Assembly: GCA_015227615.1 (NCBI GenBank)
Contig: JAALGZ010000009.1
Coordinates: forward strand, 1,364,001 to 1,428,000
Source: Labyrinthula sp. Ha
Lineage: Eukaryota > Sar > Bigyra > Labyrinthulida > Labyrinthulaceae
DNA length: 64,000 nucleotides
Reading direction: 5' to 3'
In this document: positions 33,603 to 46,158 of the stretch, piece by piece
How positions within the stretch are numbered: the stretch's first letter is position 1
Layout: every line of letters begins with the position of its first letter
Position numbers and translations under genes: made by a program
Notes under the pieces: generated by a model
What the model was told of the DNA's origin: nothing
The model's input: only the letters and a program-made list of their open reading frames with translations
Database searches by the model: none

Positions 33603-33785
33603 TGTCTCTCTTTCCCAGTTAGATGTTCATGTTTCAAGATACCAGACTGCGGAAAGAATGTGTGTACTATAGCATTTGTAGTGTCTAACAGTAAGATTGG
33701 TATAGTTACTTTGATTCTTAGTGTCGTACAATCGTTACACTTAAGACTTAACATTTGAAATACAAAAAATAAACATATATTGAAC
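33603..33785 (+). repeat. Probable 5' LTR of MT-A70 gypsy element
   Basis: It starts TGTCTCTCTTTCCCAGTT and contains TGTACTATAGCATTTG about 57 bases in. The region after 41520 reads TCTCTCTCCCAGTT and then TGTACTATAGTATTTG at the same spacing. Similarity then fades. The gag ATG follows shortly after. Confidence 0.55.
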
Positions 33786-36700
33786 TGGTTTCTGGAACAG
33801 GGCACAAAGAAATAATTCGAATTACATCGTAACATGGAACAAGAAAGCGACAATTCGAAGGAAGCCGGAAGTCGAATGGAACTAGGGAAAACTGCAGATG
33901 TACCAGGCCAGGATCAACCTGGCAGCACCGCAGATAACTCTGGGGACGAAAAACCTACTACGCACTAAAAAACGACAAGCAGTCTCAACACACCTTGAAA
34001 ACTTACTAAAGTACAATCTTTATCACCCTCGTTTACAAATATTGCAAGAACCATTTTAACTAGAAGCCCAGCTCTTGGTACTTTACTCCTTTCTGCTTTG
34101 GATAAGATCACATGTATTCGTCGCTAAGTTAAAAAGCTGTAAATACAAAAGGTAGCTTTAGAGAATATGCAAGCGAGTCTGTTACGCATGAAAGAGAAAC
34201 AGTTATCAGAAGCTTTAGAAAGACAGAGTGTACTGGATCAAATGGAACTGGAACTTGTTTTGTGGGAGAAAAATATCGAAGATCTTCTTCATGGACAATT
34301 GGTTTAAAAAAATAGTAGGAGGATCAGTTTAAGAAGTTGAGTGAATGTGAAGATCGCCTGACTGCTAAAGAAACGGAGTTACTTATAATAGAAGATTATA
34401 TCAAATCATCTGTTCAAGAATCAAATCAGGTTACTAAATCTGCCGTTGATAAGAAACCTATTGAAACTCCTGAGGAGAAGATGCCTTCAATTCCTGACAA
34501 ATTATCTCAATTTAATAAATCTACTCCTTCTAATCAGTTGCCTGAAGATATGGATAAGGATCGATAATCAGTAAAATTTTTATTGGTTTGCGATAAATGG
34601 TCTGAGACTGGAAGTTCTTACATTGATCTCGATAAATATAAGAAGATATATCAGCCTCCAATTCCATTTGCTTATCCAATAAGTAACACAAATCAACGAT
34701 TGCCACTTGTGCAAGTTCAACTCCCTAGCAAACTCAAGCAACACAGGAAAAGAAATAGAAAACTTTTTGCATGAATATAGAAATACAGTTTGAAATGTTC
34801 CAGCACTTTCGGTGCAGTCACTTCCCTCAAAGAATGTAGCGGATGCATTGGAGCAAATAGGGGTGGATATTTGTTTATTATGAAACTATTCTTCGTTATT
34901 TAATTCGCCATCTCCTAGACTTTGAAAAATCAAAAAGGCTCAAGTGTTTAAATAGGTTGAAGAACGATTTAAAGTGGTTAGGATCAAACCTTTATGCAGC
35001 TGAACAGATGTGTCTATTCTTTGATCAAGTCTTTCAAATCTTAAAGCCTTTAGATACAGAAGAAATAAAGTCTCGCAAGAAAAAGATACGGGGGTAAAGT
35101 CGTAGATAGGATTCCACGAAGCTTTGGTGTTCAATATCAAAAATTTACTCTTATTCCGGGGGATATTCCTTAACGAAGTTGAGGTCGGTTTTGCTTACTA
35201 GAAGATTTGTTTCGGAAAGAAGAGATATGGAGATGGATATTGACATGAAGAAGAATAAACAAAGAACTAAGAGAACAACAGCGGTCAACACATCAAAAAC
35301 ATCTAAGCCTCTCGTCTCTCCCAAATCCTCCAATTCTTCAGTTTTATCAAACACTAGTTCATATCTTATAATTAATGGAAAAATGATGAGTGACAAGGCT
35401 CGAAATATCACTCTAGTTTTCAAATATGGTGAAAATGGAAAGCTTCTCCCAGTCAAAGGTCTAGCTGATACTGGAAAAGACTTTAATGTCACCGATCTGA
35501 CCACGATGAAGAAATTTATGATCATAGAAGAACAACCTCAATATATTAAAAACGTCACCTTCATGGACAAGAAACCTATCCCTCTCGAGTCCGTAGTTGT
35601 TACACACGTTGTCCTTTTTAAAAACAACTGGAAGTTGGTTCTTAAAGAGTAACGTTTCTTTTGCGTTGACTCGGATACCTGGGATGAAGTTACTATAGGT
35701 GATCGTACTCTTCGCTACTTTGGAGTCAAGCTGAACTTGAAAGATGCACCGAAGACAAAAAAGATATAAAAATAGGTATCATGAAAAGAAGGTGATGTAG
35801 CTCTGGATCCAAGTGGAAACTATCGAAAATATCAAGAGCTTCCGACAAAGCAGGGGTAATATTTTTCGCTAATCATTCATAATGAGAAAGATATTTTAGA
35901 TCCTGACCAGTAGCTAGATCACTCAATTTTGAAGTACCTTTGTATTTTTATTAGGATGAGATCAAGATCGCAGAAAGGATTTTTCATTATCTCTACAAGA
36001 ATGCATTTTGCTTAACTGGTTTTCTTTTATTTCTGAATAACCCTTTATATGTTTGGGAGAACAATACACTCTTTTTAAGATCAGGTTTCAAATATTTCTT
36101 ATTCTTAAATAACGAAAAAAACATCCCTTTGGTTCATCAAAGTAGATGGGATATAGTGGAGGATACTGTTGACGTGGATTCTTTTCTTATTACAACATTA
36201 CCTAACCTTCTTTACGAGAGGAAGCAGGAAATTACAGTATCTTCAGCCCCTGCTTCTGAAAATGGTATTAAATTCGAAAATATTTCTGGAAATTTTGTTA
36301 TTAAAAAGGTCAATATAGTTCCTTTATCCGTCATCAAGGATAACTATACGGAACATGTTGACAACCTTGGCCCCGATGAGCCAATCCTGTCTATACTTAT
36401 CTCCAACATAGTTAAAAACATGCCTCAGGAGTTTAATGAAGTAGGCATCGGGGAGAACAATATTTCAAAAAAGGCAGAACTAGAGAACTTAAGAAGTATG
36501 ATCTCCAAAAAAGTTTCTGAGTGTTCACTTACAACTGAGCAGAAAGAAGCTATTTGTCGGGTTATTTCTGGGTACATGTCTAGTTGGGACATCAAACAGT
36601 CCCAAACCCAGATGTCTCTGATGTTGCCAATTGAAGTATCTTTGATAAAGGGGTACCATATTCTTCGTTCGACGGTTACCATCTCACAGTTGACGAAGAT

Positions 36701-39700
36701 AATTTTTTGGAGCTCAAATTCAAGGCTCTTCAAGCTAGGGGAATTGTGGAAAGATCCACTAACGCAAACTGGGTACACCCAGTTTTTTGTGGTACAAAAG
36801 AAGGCTGAGAACCCTTCTGATTAGTTTCAATATTCAAACGAGACTAAGGTAAAGTTGAAACATGACAATATCTTGAATTTTTATCGAATGATGGCTAACA
36901 TGATCCGGCTAAACAAGAAAAAGGTCCCTACTTCTTTCAATTTACCTAATTTAGAGATGTAATTTTTATCAATTACAAACAACAGCTTTTATTTTACTTT
37001 TAATATTTTAAGTGGGTTTAATTTTCTCCCCACGGCGGAAAAGAATCGAGACATTTTTATTTTAGTCGCTCGACGATCTGCCTGGAGAATTAAGGGCACC
37101 CCGATGGCGTGGTCCGACACTCCAGCTTTATTTTTTGAGAGAATTATTACGGAAATCATAAATACAGGCGGCGAGCAGGATCTTCTCAATGCTCTTTCCA
37201 ACGGGGTTATTGCCTGGCTCGATGATCTTTTAGTTTATTCTCAGTCTTTTGAAGAGTTGTTGGTTATTTTCGAGAGGTTACTCAAAAAAGCCACGCAAAG
37301 GAGAGTGTGTTTCAACCTTCTTAAATGCGGTATTTGTTCCCTTACAACCGTCTGGTGTGTCAGAAAAATCCTCAAAGGTAGATGGAGCTTTGACCCAACT
37401 TTTTATGAAAAGATCTTGAACATTAATAAACCAGCATATCGTCATCAAATAGCTCAGCTGGTTTATTTGACTAACTGGATCTCTCCAAATATTCCGAAGT
37501 TGGCTGAATTACGTAGACCATTTCAGGATTTTTCAAACTTGAAGGCGAAAGAGGTTGGCGGAGATTGAAAGGCTTAAAGAGGTCATTCACTGGACCCCTG
37601 AGCTAGAAATAGTCTACAAGAATATGCTGGAGAAAAATTGTAGATGCAAAAAAAAGAGATTTGTTTCAACTTATGACCATACAGCTCCTTTGCTTTTATT
37701 TACTGACAGCTCTAGAGGCACATGGTTTATCACAGTTTTTCAAGAGTCTTCTGAAAATGTTACAAACGATGTAAGAACACTGAAACCAGGTCCAATTTTT
37801 TTTCTTCGTGGAGAATTTACACCAAGTAAAACTCGTTGGCATATCAGTTCAAAGAACTATACCCCTTGATCTATTCATTCCAGCGTATTGGATTTTTAAT
37901 CCGAACACACATGGGTGGTATCTATGTATACACCGATCACAAGGCGCTAATCAATGTTTTTTGAGTCAAAGAGAATAATAAGCACATTTATTGTGATCGG
38001 TTGTACCGCTGGATTATTCATCTTCAGTCATTAGACTTAGTAATATTTCACATAAGCTCAAGAGATAACTTCGCTTTCAATTTGCTCACGCGCTGGGACA
38101 GAGAAGGAGAAGAAAATAATACCAGAATTGCGCGTTTTTCAATGGAAGGTAATCTTGATGATTATCAATTTTTTGCATAAGAAGATTTCACATTTGAATT
38201 TCAAGGATCTACACTCCAGAGGAGAGAGCGTAAACTGCATGAAAATATGGCCCCGTAAAACGTGTCTGAAGTGAAGTTTATAAAGCATTCTCAATACCTA
38301 GAATATGAAAGGACATTGGTTAACAGAATACGGAGAACTGCTAACCCTGAGACGAATACTGACCTCCAACCAAGGCATATTTATATTTCTACTGACTATT
38401 CAGAGATTAAATAGTTCTTATTCTCTGAACATATCTCTTACTTATCCCCATTCTATTCAAAGAAAAATAAAGTCGAGCTTTCTATGGAGACGATTATTAA
38501 GGAGTAGAAATACCTACCTAAAGATTTATAGCTGAATGTACGGAAACTGATGGCTTATTGTATTTTCACGAGAATTTAGTTATTCTGAAAAGTCTCCTTG
38601 GCCATTTCTTAGTAAGAAACAACATGGATAAGCGTCATCCATCTTTGGCAGCGGAAAAGAAATCAATTCCTAAGGTCTATTTTCATGGAATCCTCCAAAG
38701 TGAATTGTCGGGGCAGTTGAACTCTTTATGGAAAAGATGTCTACACTATCATAGAGAACTTCCTATTTTACGTCGCCCATATAATCTCACACATCTCACT
38801 AAAAGATGCCGTGAGATACTTAGGGCCGATTATCTCTATGTAAACAAGATTGGCGACATATTATCAATCATGGATTCAGTTGCTAAAGAACTAATATTAT
38901 TTTACTCTAAAGTACCAACAGCTACAGTTATTTCCGATGCCTTGCTGCAATGGCGCTCTGATATTGGTTTTACTGATTATTTTTTGGCGATAACAGATAA
39001 TGGTCCACATTTTTCAAACTATTTACTCAAGGCACTTTCAAAGAATACCGGGTTATAGCAGTCATTTTCCGTGGCATATTCACCATGGAAAATGGCTCGG
39101 TGGAAGCTTTGAACTCAGCTATTTTATGATGCATAAAGACCCTAGCCTGGCAATATAGGCTTCATGAATCTGAATGGCCAAAATTACTTACTACTATTTC
39201 ATACATTATAAATGACAAACCATCTGATCGAAGACTGACCAAATCCCCACTGAACTATTTTTATATTAGAAACTTAGAGCACCTCTTCTCCAACAATCCC
39301 CTAAGCATTTCTCAATCTCACGATCAAAAAATGTTAAAGAGCTACGTGATGTTGCTATTTTGATTAAGCAAGCTGGTGAAATTATGGATATTATTGATTG
39401 CGTTCAGGATGAAGTTTACAACCAAGTTAAGTTTAAACGAAATATGGAAAACAGTCGCCTCAATAAGAAGAGGGAAATTATATTACAGTATTCACAGGGT
39501 GATTACGTACTTGTTTCTGAGTATGGTACCCTCAATGCAAAAGAAAAAAACTAGTCTTAATTGGATTGACCCGTATAGGTCACAGATGTGGTGAGCAAAG
39601 ATGCCTATGAAGTGGAGAGTCTCTTTGGAAAGAGAAAAATCATCCATGTTTCACGTTTATGGTTTTACTCGGATGAAAACCTCTGGGAAATAAAAACCTA

Positions 39701-40207
39701 AAGGCCCTATTCGTTCACAATTTTCAAAGTTTAGAAATCAAAAGGACCAAGAAGATTCAGTTATTTTCTACCCCATCAGCCGAATATAGGGTCCACGTAT
39801 CTTGGTTGGGATTTTCAGCCAAGAGCGACACGTGGGAACCGCTGAATGCAATTTACCGCGATGTTCCTTTACTCGTACGAGATTCTGCTAAAAAAATCAA
39901 AAACAAATATAGGAAAGATATATTATTATCCCACCTACAAAGTTTAGATGCTACTTCTCAGAGGGGGGATGCAAATATTAGAAGAGCAAGCCTATCGAAT
40001 TTTAAAGCTACTACTAATATTAATTCAAATGAAAAAATTAATACACTGGGTTGGTTTGACAAAGAAAAGAATATTTTATGTTGCCTTGTAAAGAAGTTTA
40101 GTTGTGAAAATTATGAGAAATATAATATGAAATTTTATCTACCATAATGAACTAAGCAACAAGTTACTACCCAGATTCAGAGTATTTTAAACCTCTAGGC
40201 TATTAAT

Positions 40208-41491
40208 ATGTTCCACAATTTGAAGTTTGATTTATTTGAAGCTCAAGAATATTTGCGCACTGAACTTGGAATTAATAAGTTTCATAAGAACTTACCACTA
40301 AAAACAAATATGTTCTCAGAGAGGGATACCTTTTTTAAGCAACTCAAAAATGTTTTAAGCAAAAATAATTATGAAAATCTTGACATTCCTTATTTTAGAA
40401 GAATTAATGATTTACGACACATAAAGTTTTTACTTTCTGGAGTCGATTTAGTTAGTACTCGGGGTTTTATTAGAAAACATAGTCTCAATGTTTCTACACT
40501 AAAGAAGAAATTATCAGACCATACTTCACAGTTAGAAGAAATTTATATTCACAATAAAGAATCATCGGACATTTTTTATTCAATTATTAGTATCAACGAT
40601 GATTTTTGGACTACTCTTAGCAGCTACTGGTATACAGTTAGAAATTCTGAGGAGAGCTCCAGCTTATTCACTACTTTTAGTTCTCAATATTCTTTCTCTG
40701 AATGCCAGTTTTCGGTTTCAATGGAACTTCACAATGAAGATGTAGTTATCACATTATTGGATCTCGACAAAGTCTCCAAGGTTATTTTACACTACCAGGG
40801 TGGAAACTTATTCCAAATCTCTGGAACAACTTTAAAAGCTTATTTTAGACCTTCCCATTCTAGAGTCATTTTGGAAATTATATTTAGCATGAATTATTCA
40901 TACCCTACCAGAAGCTCGGATATTTACACCATCGCCGTAATGGACCCGCCATGGAAAATCAGCATTTCAAATCCCACTAAAGGGGTTATTCTGGACTATC
41001 CCACACTTTCTTTAGATAAATTCTCAAAAATTACTTCACCCTTAGTCAATTTTCCCAATGGCTCACTGTTATTTATCTGGGTAACTAATTACTCTTACTT
41101 CTTTGTATTGAAGTGGGCTAACTCTCTTAAATATTATTTAGCCGACAGCATCAAATGGATTAAAAGGAATAATTCTGGCAAATTACACAAAAGTCTTGGA
41201 TACATTTTCCAACATAGCAAGGAAATCTGCCCTGTATTCATGCGAAAAGAAAACGCAAAATTAACTTACTCTGACACCTTCTTCGAGATATTCGCTAAAG
41301 AACATTCTAACTTAATTTATGATCAGCCTGAAAAGCCTTCAGTGAAAACTGAATTATTTCATTCACTGCTGGACCGAAGTGTTCCTCAGTATAGCAAAAT
41401 TGAGTTCTTCGCACGTACTAACAATGTGCGATGCAACTGGACATCAACGGGATTAGATCTCACGCCATCCTTTCACGTGAACTATTTCTAA
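40208..41491 (+). CDS. MT-A70 adenine-N6 methyltransferase borne by gypsy element
   Basis: 427 codons, one open frame. The C-terminal half is an MT-A70 domain like METTL3/METTL4/IME4: YTIAVMDPPW with the catalytic DPPW at residues 246-249, LDYPTLSLD (family YxTLSxxE), LFIWVTN at 288-294, an IKWIKRN block (family WVKTN), HSKEICPVFMRKEN (family HxKExCLVGxKG), then KIEFFARTNNVRCNW near the end (family ELFGRxxNxRxNW). The motifs for methyl-donor binding and catalysis are all present. Residues 1-230 match nothing I know. The ORF begins 60 bases after the integrase/chromodomain frame stops and ends 21 bases before the polypurine tract next to the 3' LTR, so it lies inside the retroelement. Substrate unknown: element RNA (m6A) or DNA (6mA) are both possible for the family. 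It is far better preserved than the gag-pol of the same element. Confidence 0.9.
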   Translation: MFHNLKFDLFEAQEYLRTELGINKFHKNLPLKTNMFSERDTFFKQLKNVLSKNNYENLDIPYFRRINDLRHIKFLLSGVDLVSTRGFIRKHSLNVSTLKKKLSDHTSQLEEIYIHNKESSDIFYSIISINDDFWTTLSSYWYTVRNSEESSSLFTTFSSQYSFSECQFSVSMELHNEDVVITLLDLDKVSKVILHYQGGNLFQISGTTLKAYFRPSHSRVILEIIFSMNYSYPTRSSDIYTIAVMDPPWKISISNPTKGVILDYPTLSLDKFSKITSPLVNFPNGSLLFIWVTNYSYFFVLKWANSLKYYLADSIKWIKRNNSGKLHKSLGYIFQHSKEICPVFMRKENAKLTYSDTFFEIFAKEHSNLIYDQPEKPSVKTELFHSLLDRSVPQYSKIEFFARTNNVRCNWTSTGLDLTPSFHVNYF

Positions 41492-41512
41492 CCCGGTTGG
41501 ATCCCTTATTTT

Positions 41513-41520
41513 GGGGGGGA
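41513..41520 (+). promoter_or_regulatory. Polypurine tract of MT-A70 gypsy element
   Basis: GGGGGGGA directly before the start of the 3' LTR, the usual place for the primer of plus-strand DNA synthesis. It marks the 3' boundary of the internal region, and the MT-A70 ORF lies upstream of it. Confidence 0.7.
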
Positions 41521-41700
41521 TCTCTCTCCCAGTTTTGGGTTACTGTTCCTATGCCCGGAAACTGTGGAGAGTCTACTTGTACTATAGTATTTGCTATAAA
41601 TCTAAGGTAACTCTGTCATAATTATCGTTTGACATATCGGATCACTTAACCGTTAACACACAATCTACAAGAAGGACTTTTACAAATCTCTAAATCCAAG
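41520..41700 (+). repeat. Probable 3' LTR of MT-A70 gypsy element
   Basis: It follows the polypurine tract and matches 33603-33785 in TCTCTC..TCCCAGTT and TGTACTATAG.ATTTG at equal spacing. The outer end is uncertain. Confidence 0.5.
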
Positions 41701-41961
41701 GTCACGGCGACGCGAGATAAAGACAACAACTAACTGTATCTATATAAACGCTCCTTAGAGTAAAACTATGAAAAACCTCTAAGACGTTTTCCCATTATCT
41801 AACTATTTATTTTATAGGAAGAATAAATGGAAGCAAGAAGCAAGACTAAGAGCTATATTCTTAAGCCGTCTAGTTAAGTAGTTAAGGCAAAAAAATCATG
41901 GAATTATTTAAAACTTTGATCACTTAGCAACATCCTACAACGTTAGGTTAATAGAAGCTGT

Positions 41962-42067
41962 CCAAAAAATCACTACTGATATTAAACATATTTTCATTTC
42001 CTAATACATCTATTCCAAAAAATCACTACTGACATTAAACCTATTTTCATTTCCTAATACATCTATT
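41962..42067. repeat. 53-bp tandem duplication, two units
   Basis: Units 41962-42014 and 42015-42067 differ at two positions. On the minus strand they encode the original C-terminus of the DUF1703 gene (each unit carries VLGNEN and SSDF). The copia element sits exactly at the outer edge of the second unit, whose last five bases, CTATT, are its target duplication. Confidence 0.9.
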
Positions 42068-42177
42068 TGTTGTTGTTGCTAGTGAGTAACTTGTAGTCTT
42101 CAGTACTATTGGCTGTTTAGGACAGAGCAACTAACTAACTAAGAATTTCTCTAGAAAACCAAAGACTTACTACAACA
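42068..42177 (+). repeat. Copia 5' LTR, 110 bp
   Basis: Starts TGTTGTTGTTGCTAG and ends TACTACAACA, with canonical TG...CA ends. It differs from 46159-46268 at two positions. Confidence 0.96.
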
Positions 42178-42189
42178 GGTTAAGAGCCT
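42177..42189 (+). promoter_or_regulatory. Candidate copia primer-binding site (internal tRNA-Lys)
   Basis: AGGTTAAGAGCCT begins on the last base of the 5' LTR. Its complement, AGGCTCTTAACCT, has the shape of a tRNA anticodon arm: a short stem AGG/CCT around the 7-base loop CTCTTAA, with anticodon CTT (Lys). Drosophila copia and yeast Ty5 are primed by an anticodon-region tRNA half. No 3'-terminal tRNA match (TGG...) is seen. This is inference from shape. Confidence 0.4.
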
Positions 42190-45100
42190 AAAAGAAACGC
42201 AGAAATACATGGAACTGTCTCAAAAAGTTGAACTACCGTCAAAACTCACAGACGCCAAGAATTACGCCACGTGGGCGAAGAAGACGAAGCTGCATTTTCT
42301 TCGCACGGCAACTTGGGGGATTGTGACTGGTGCCAGAACTGTACCAGAAGATCCCAAAGAGTTGGAAAAGTTTGAGAGACAGGCAGCTGGAGCGTTTAGC
42401 GACCTAGTAAGGTGTGTAGGGGGAGATTTAGAAGATCTTTGTTTAATGTTTGAGAGTGTTCAAGAGGCTTGGAAAGAACTTCAGTTGGTTTGTGTAACTT
42501 CTGAGGATGTGAAACTGCAAGAAGCTGAGCGTGAGTTAGAGCAACTTGAGGCTGGACCAGATGTTCTTCTGACAGTAACCAAATTTAAGGTTGCTGTGAA
42601 GAAACTGAAACAGGCAGGGGGAGTGTTTCAAACTCTCAACAGGCTTTGAAGTTGTTTTCCTTGCTACCAGCAGAATTTAATGAACTAGTGTTGAACATTC
42701 GTACAGAGAAGATGTTCAGGAGTGATGACAATTCTTACGACATGGAAAAAATTCTGGTTAAAGTGATGCAAAGAGCTACTGTGTTGAGTAGTCTGCGTGA
42801 CACTAGAGCTGTGCTGAAGGCACAGGTTACAAGTGTTTCTTCAGCTAAGCAAAGCATTAAGAAGAAAAAGTGCCCGATTTGTAAGAAGGAAGGTCATCTC
42901 AAGTTTAGATGTCCATGTTGCTGGAACTGTAAGAAAACTGGTCACAAAAGTTTCGACTGCCCTAAAAAGAAAAAAGAACAAGTGAAGAAAGTTTGTTCCA
43001 CTAAGGAAAAGGATGATCTTAGTGGCTTAGGTCTATACGAAAAAACAGAGATTTGCTTAATTGGAGCTCATGGTGGTACTCAGAAGTCAAATGAAATCCA
43101 TTTTTGCTTAGATTCGGGTGCTAGTCTTCATGTGTGCTCAAGAAAAGAACTAATGACAAACTTAAGACGCCTTAAAGAACCTCTAGTTGTTGAGACGTTG
43201 TCAGGATTTGTTCTTGTAAATTACATTGGAGACTTTGTAGGATTAACAGAAACTGGATTGAGTGTAAGACTTACAAATGTTGCTTTTGATGAGAACTTAA
43301 ACCAAAACATGATTGTTTCTACAGGCTTGTTAGCAGACAAGGGTTGGTCCACTAAGTTTGTGAAGGATCGAGCTGAGATTGTTGATGAAACAAAAACCCA
43401 TAAGTTGGTTGCTAAAAGAGGTCAAAACAAGCTGTACTGGTTGTCATTTACAGTCAAAACTAATGTTGTGAAGCTAGGTTCGACACCTGACACAACCATG
43501 GAGTGGCATCGTAAGCTTGGACATCCATCTTACCAGACAATGATGGAGATGCAGAACCATGGATTGGTTGATGGACTTCCAAAAGAAAGGTTCAAAAAAT
43601 GGAACCAATGCTTAGAGTGTGACTTAGGAAAGTTGTCTGAAAAGATGATCCCTGGAACGACAAAAGTGCACAAGTTTAAAGCAACTAGAAGATTTGAAAA
43701 GGTTCATGCAGATCTTGTTGGACCGCTGCCAACCGGTAAAGGTGGGTTTAGATTCATGCTAACTCTTGTTGATGACTACACTAAGTACAAGTGGACGTTT
43801 TGCATTTGCAAGAAATCACAAGTAACCGAGGTGATTAAAGCTTGGTTAAAGAGGATGAACAATTTGACATCTAGGAAGTTGATCAACTTTAAGACGGATC
43901 AAGGAAATGAGTTTGTGAACGCATCACTGAAGGAAGAATTTGAGAACCTGGGAGTAGTTCATGATGTGTCGCCAAAGTACCATCCCTCGATGAATGGGAC
44001 AGTGGAACGTTGGAATCGCACATTGCAGGATGGCTACAAAGTGCTACTCATTGACTCTGGATTGACTGCTGATTACTGGCCTTACGCTGCTAAATGTTTT
44101 ACTTACTTGCACAACAGACAATTTTCTCGTGTAACTCCGGAAGCGAAGACTCCTTTTGAGTTAATGTACCTACGAAAACCTCAAGTTGATCATCTCTTTG
44201 AGTTTGGAAGATTAGGTGCAGCTAGATCTGGAAAACAGCAGAAGAAAGGTGAAATGAAAGGAAGAAAGGCAATCTTCTTGGGTTACAAGGGCAGGGAGTA
44301 CTTGGTCTACTGGCTAGACACTAAAAAAGTAGGAACTGCGCGGTCTGGTCGGTTTTTTAAACGGGTCTTCGAAAATGAAGCAGTTTCAGAAAAATCGCAT
44401 ACCGAATTTAGCTTAATTGAGCCAAATGATGTGGATGCCGAGACTGATGAACCTCAAGAAGAAGAGGAAAGTGAACCACATCAATCAACTAATGAATCAA
44501 CGCCTCAGAGTGTACCAATTGGGCCTAGATGGTCAGAAATTGATGCAGGTAACGTAGTTGAAGGGAAACGGGTTCGCAATGCTGTTGGATTTACTGCTAA
44601 GGCTCCTGAACTACTTCCTCCTAAAAATTTTGCGCAAATCACTGGAAGAAAAGACGCAACTGAATGGTTAAAAGCGTACAACCAAGAAGTTGAAAGTTTG
44701 GAAGGCATTGGCGAGTTTGATGTTGTCCAGTTGCGAGATGTTCCTGTCGGTGTGAAGCCATTGCCATTGAAAGAACTGTTCACCATCAAAGACAGTGGGA
44801 GAAAGAAAGTTAGACTTGCAGTAAGAGGTGATCTAGAGAAACTTGGTGACGATGAAGACAACTAGGCCCCCAACAGGTCGTTTTGAGATTGTAAGGCTGT
44901 TGATCTCAGTTGCTGCATCGAGGGGCTGGAAGATCAGAAGTTTGGATGTGAAAAATGCTTACCTCTACGGAAAGTCTGAGAAAGAGGTTTACTTAAGACT
45001 GCCTGCTGGACATCCTAAGAACGATGGCAGCATCTATTGGAGAACTACATCCTCAATCTACGGTCTTCGAAGTTCACCTAGAAATTGGAATGTTTGCATT

Positions 45101-46158
45101 GATGAGTTTCTAAAAAAACTTGGGTTTGTCAATTGCCCTGTAGATCCATGTCTGTACAAGCGAAACAAAATGTTTTTGTGTTTGTTTGTGGATGACATCC
45201 TACACATTGGAAAGAGTAATGTGGAGTTGGATGAGTTTGAGCAACAGGTGGAACAACGATTTGAGGTAAGAAAAGAGCTAAGTCCAAGGATGTTTCTTGG
45301 ACTCGAGTTGAACTACACTAGAGGAGGCATTCATGTTCATCAACGAATGAAGATTGAGAAAGCTGAAGCGGTAGTTGATCTTGAGAAGAGGAGTGTTAAA
45401 GTACCACTACAAGAGAATCTTAAGTTAGAGAATGCATCAGGTAAACCACTAGAAGATCTTAGACCTTTTCAATCTGTTCTAGGAAGTTTGTTGCACATTG
45501 CTTTAGGAACTAGACCTGACATTTGTTTTGCTGTTCATGCAATGAGTAGAAGAACTTCATGTGCTACGACGACTGATTTGAAATTAGTTAGACGTGTGAT
45601 GAAGTACTTGGTAGACACAAAGAACTTGAGCCTGTGTTACAAAACCAATAGTAAGGACGCTCTAAAGCTTGAAATGGAGGTTGATGCATCATTTGCAATG
45701 GGACCTAAGAAGAAATCAGTTTACGGCTACGTGATCAAGGTTAACAATGCACCCATTTTGTACAGATCTAAGTTGGAACCGTTAACAGCAATGTCATCTA
45801 CGGAGGCAGAGTACATTGGAATTGCAGAAGCTACCAAACCACTCAGGTATATCGCTAATGTTCTAGAGTTTCTTGGGTTGGAGTACACGAAGCCAATCAA
45901 TGTTTACAATGACAACATGGGAGCAATCTTAATTGGAAGCTCCAAAGGACGTCTTGACAGAACCAAGCACATTGAGTTAAAGTTTCATGTTGTGCAAGAG
46001 TTGATTAACATGGGAAAGATTAATCTTAGTTACAAAAACACTAATGAGTTGCAGGCCGACATGTTCACCAAAGCATTGGGATTTTCGAAGTTAAAGATTC
46101 ACAGAGATGCTTTAATGAAGACATGTGCTAAAAAGAACAGTACAGAAGAAGAAGAGGA

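Larger units (their letters stand above)
33603..41700 (+). mobile_element. Ty3/gypsy element with MT-A70 ORF before its 3' LTR
   Basis: Plus-strand chromovirus-like element, broken, with many breaks in gag-pol. Parts in order: 5' LTR about 33603-33785; gag from about 33.8 kb (MEQESDNSKEAGSRMELG); protease about 35.4-35.65 kb (GLADTGKDFNVTD); reverse transcriptase about 36.6-37.4 kb with the active-site box AWLDDLLVYS; RNase H about 37.65-38.1 kb (LLLFTDSSRG); integrase about 38.6-39.7 kb (ILRADYLYVNKIGD, ITDNGPHFS); chromodomain near 39.77-39.9 kb (VSWLGFSAKSDTWEP); then an uninterrupted MT-A70 ORF (40208-41491); a polypurine tract (about 41513-41520); and the 3' LTR from about 41520. The two LTRs are clearly diverged, so the copy is old. 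The outer end of the 3' LTR is approximate. Confidence 0.85.

Noticed and set aside
34940-35525. Minus-strand ORFs of 66 and 124 codons
   Set aside because: They are antisense to the gag-protease region of the plus-strand gypsy element.
44505-44861. 118-codon minus-strand ORF
   Set aside because: It is a shadow of the copia pol region.
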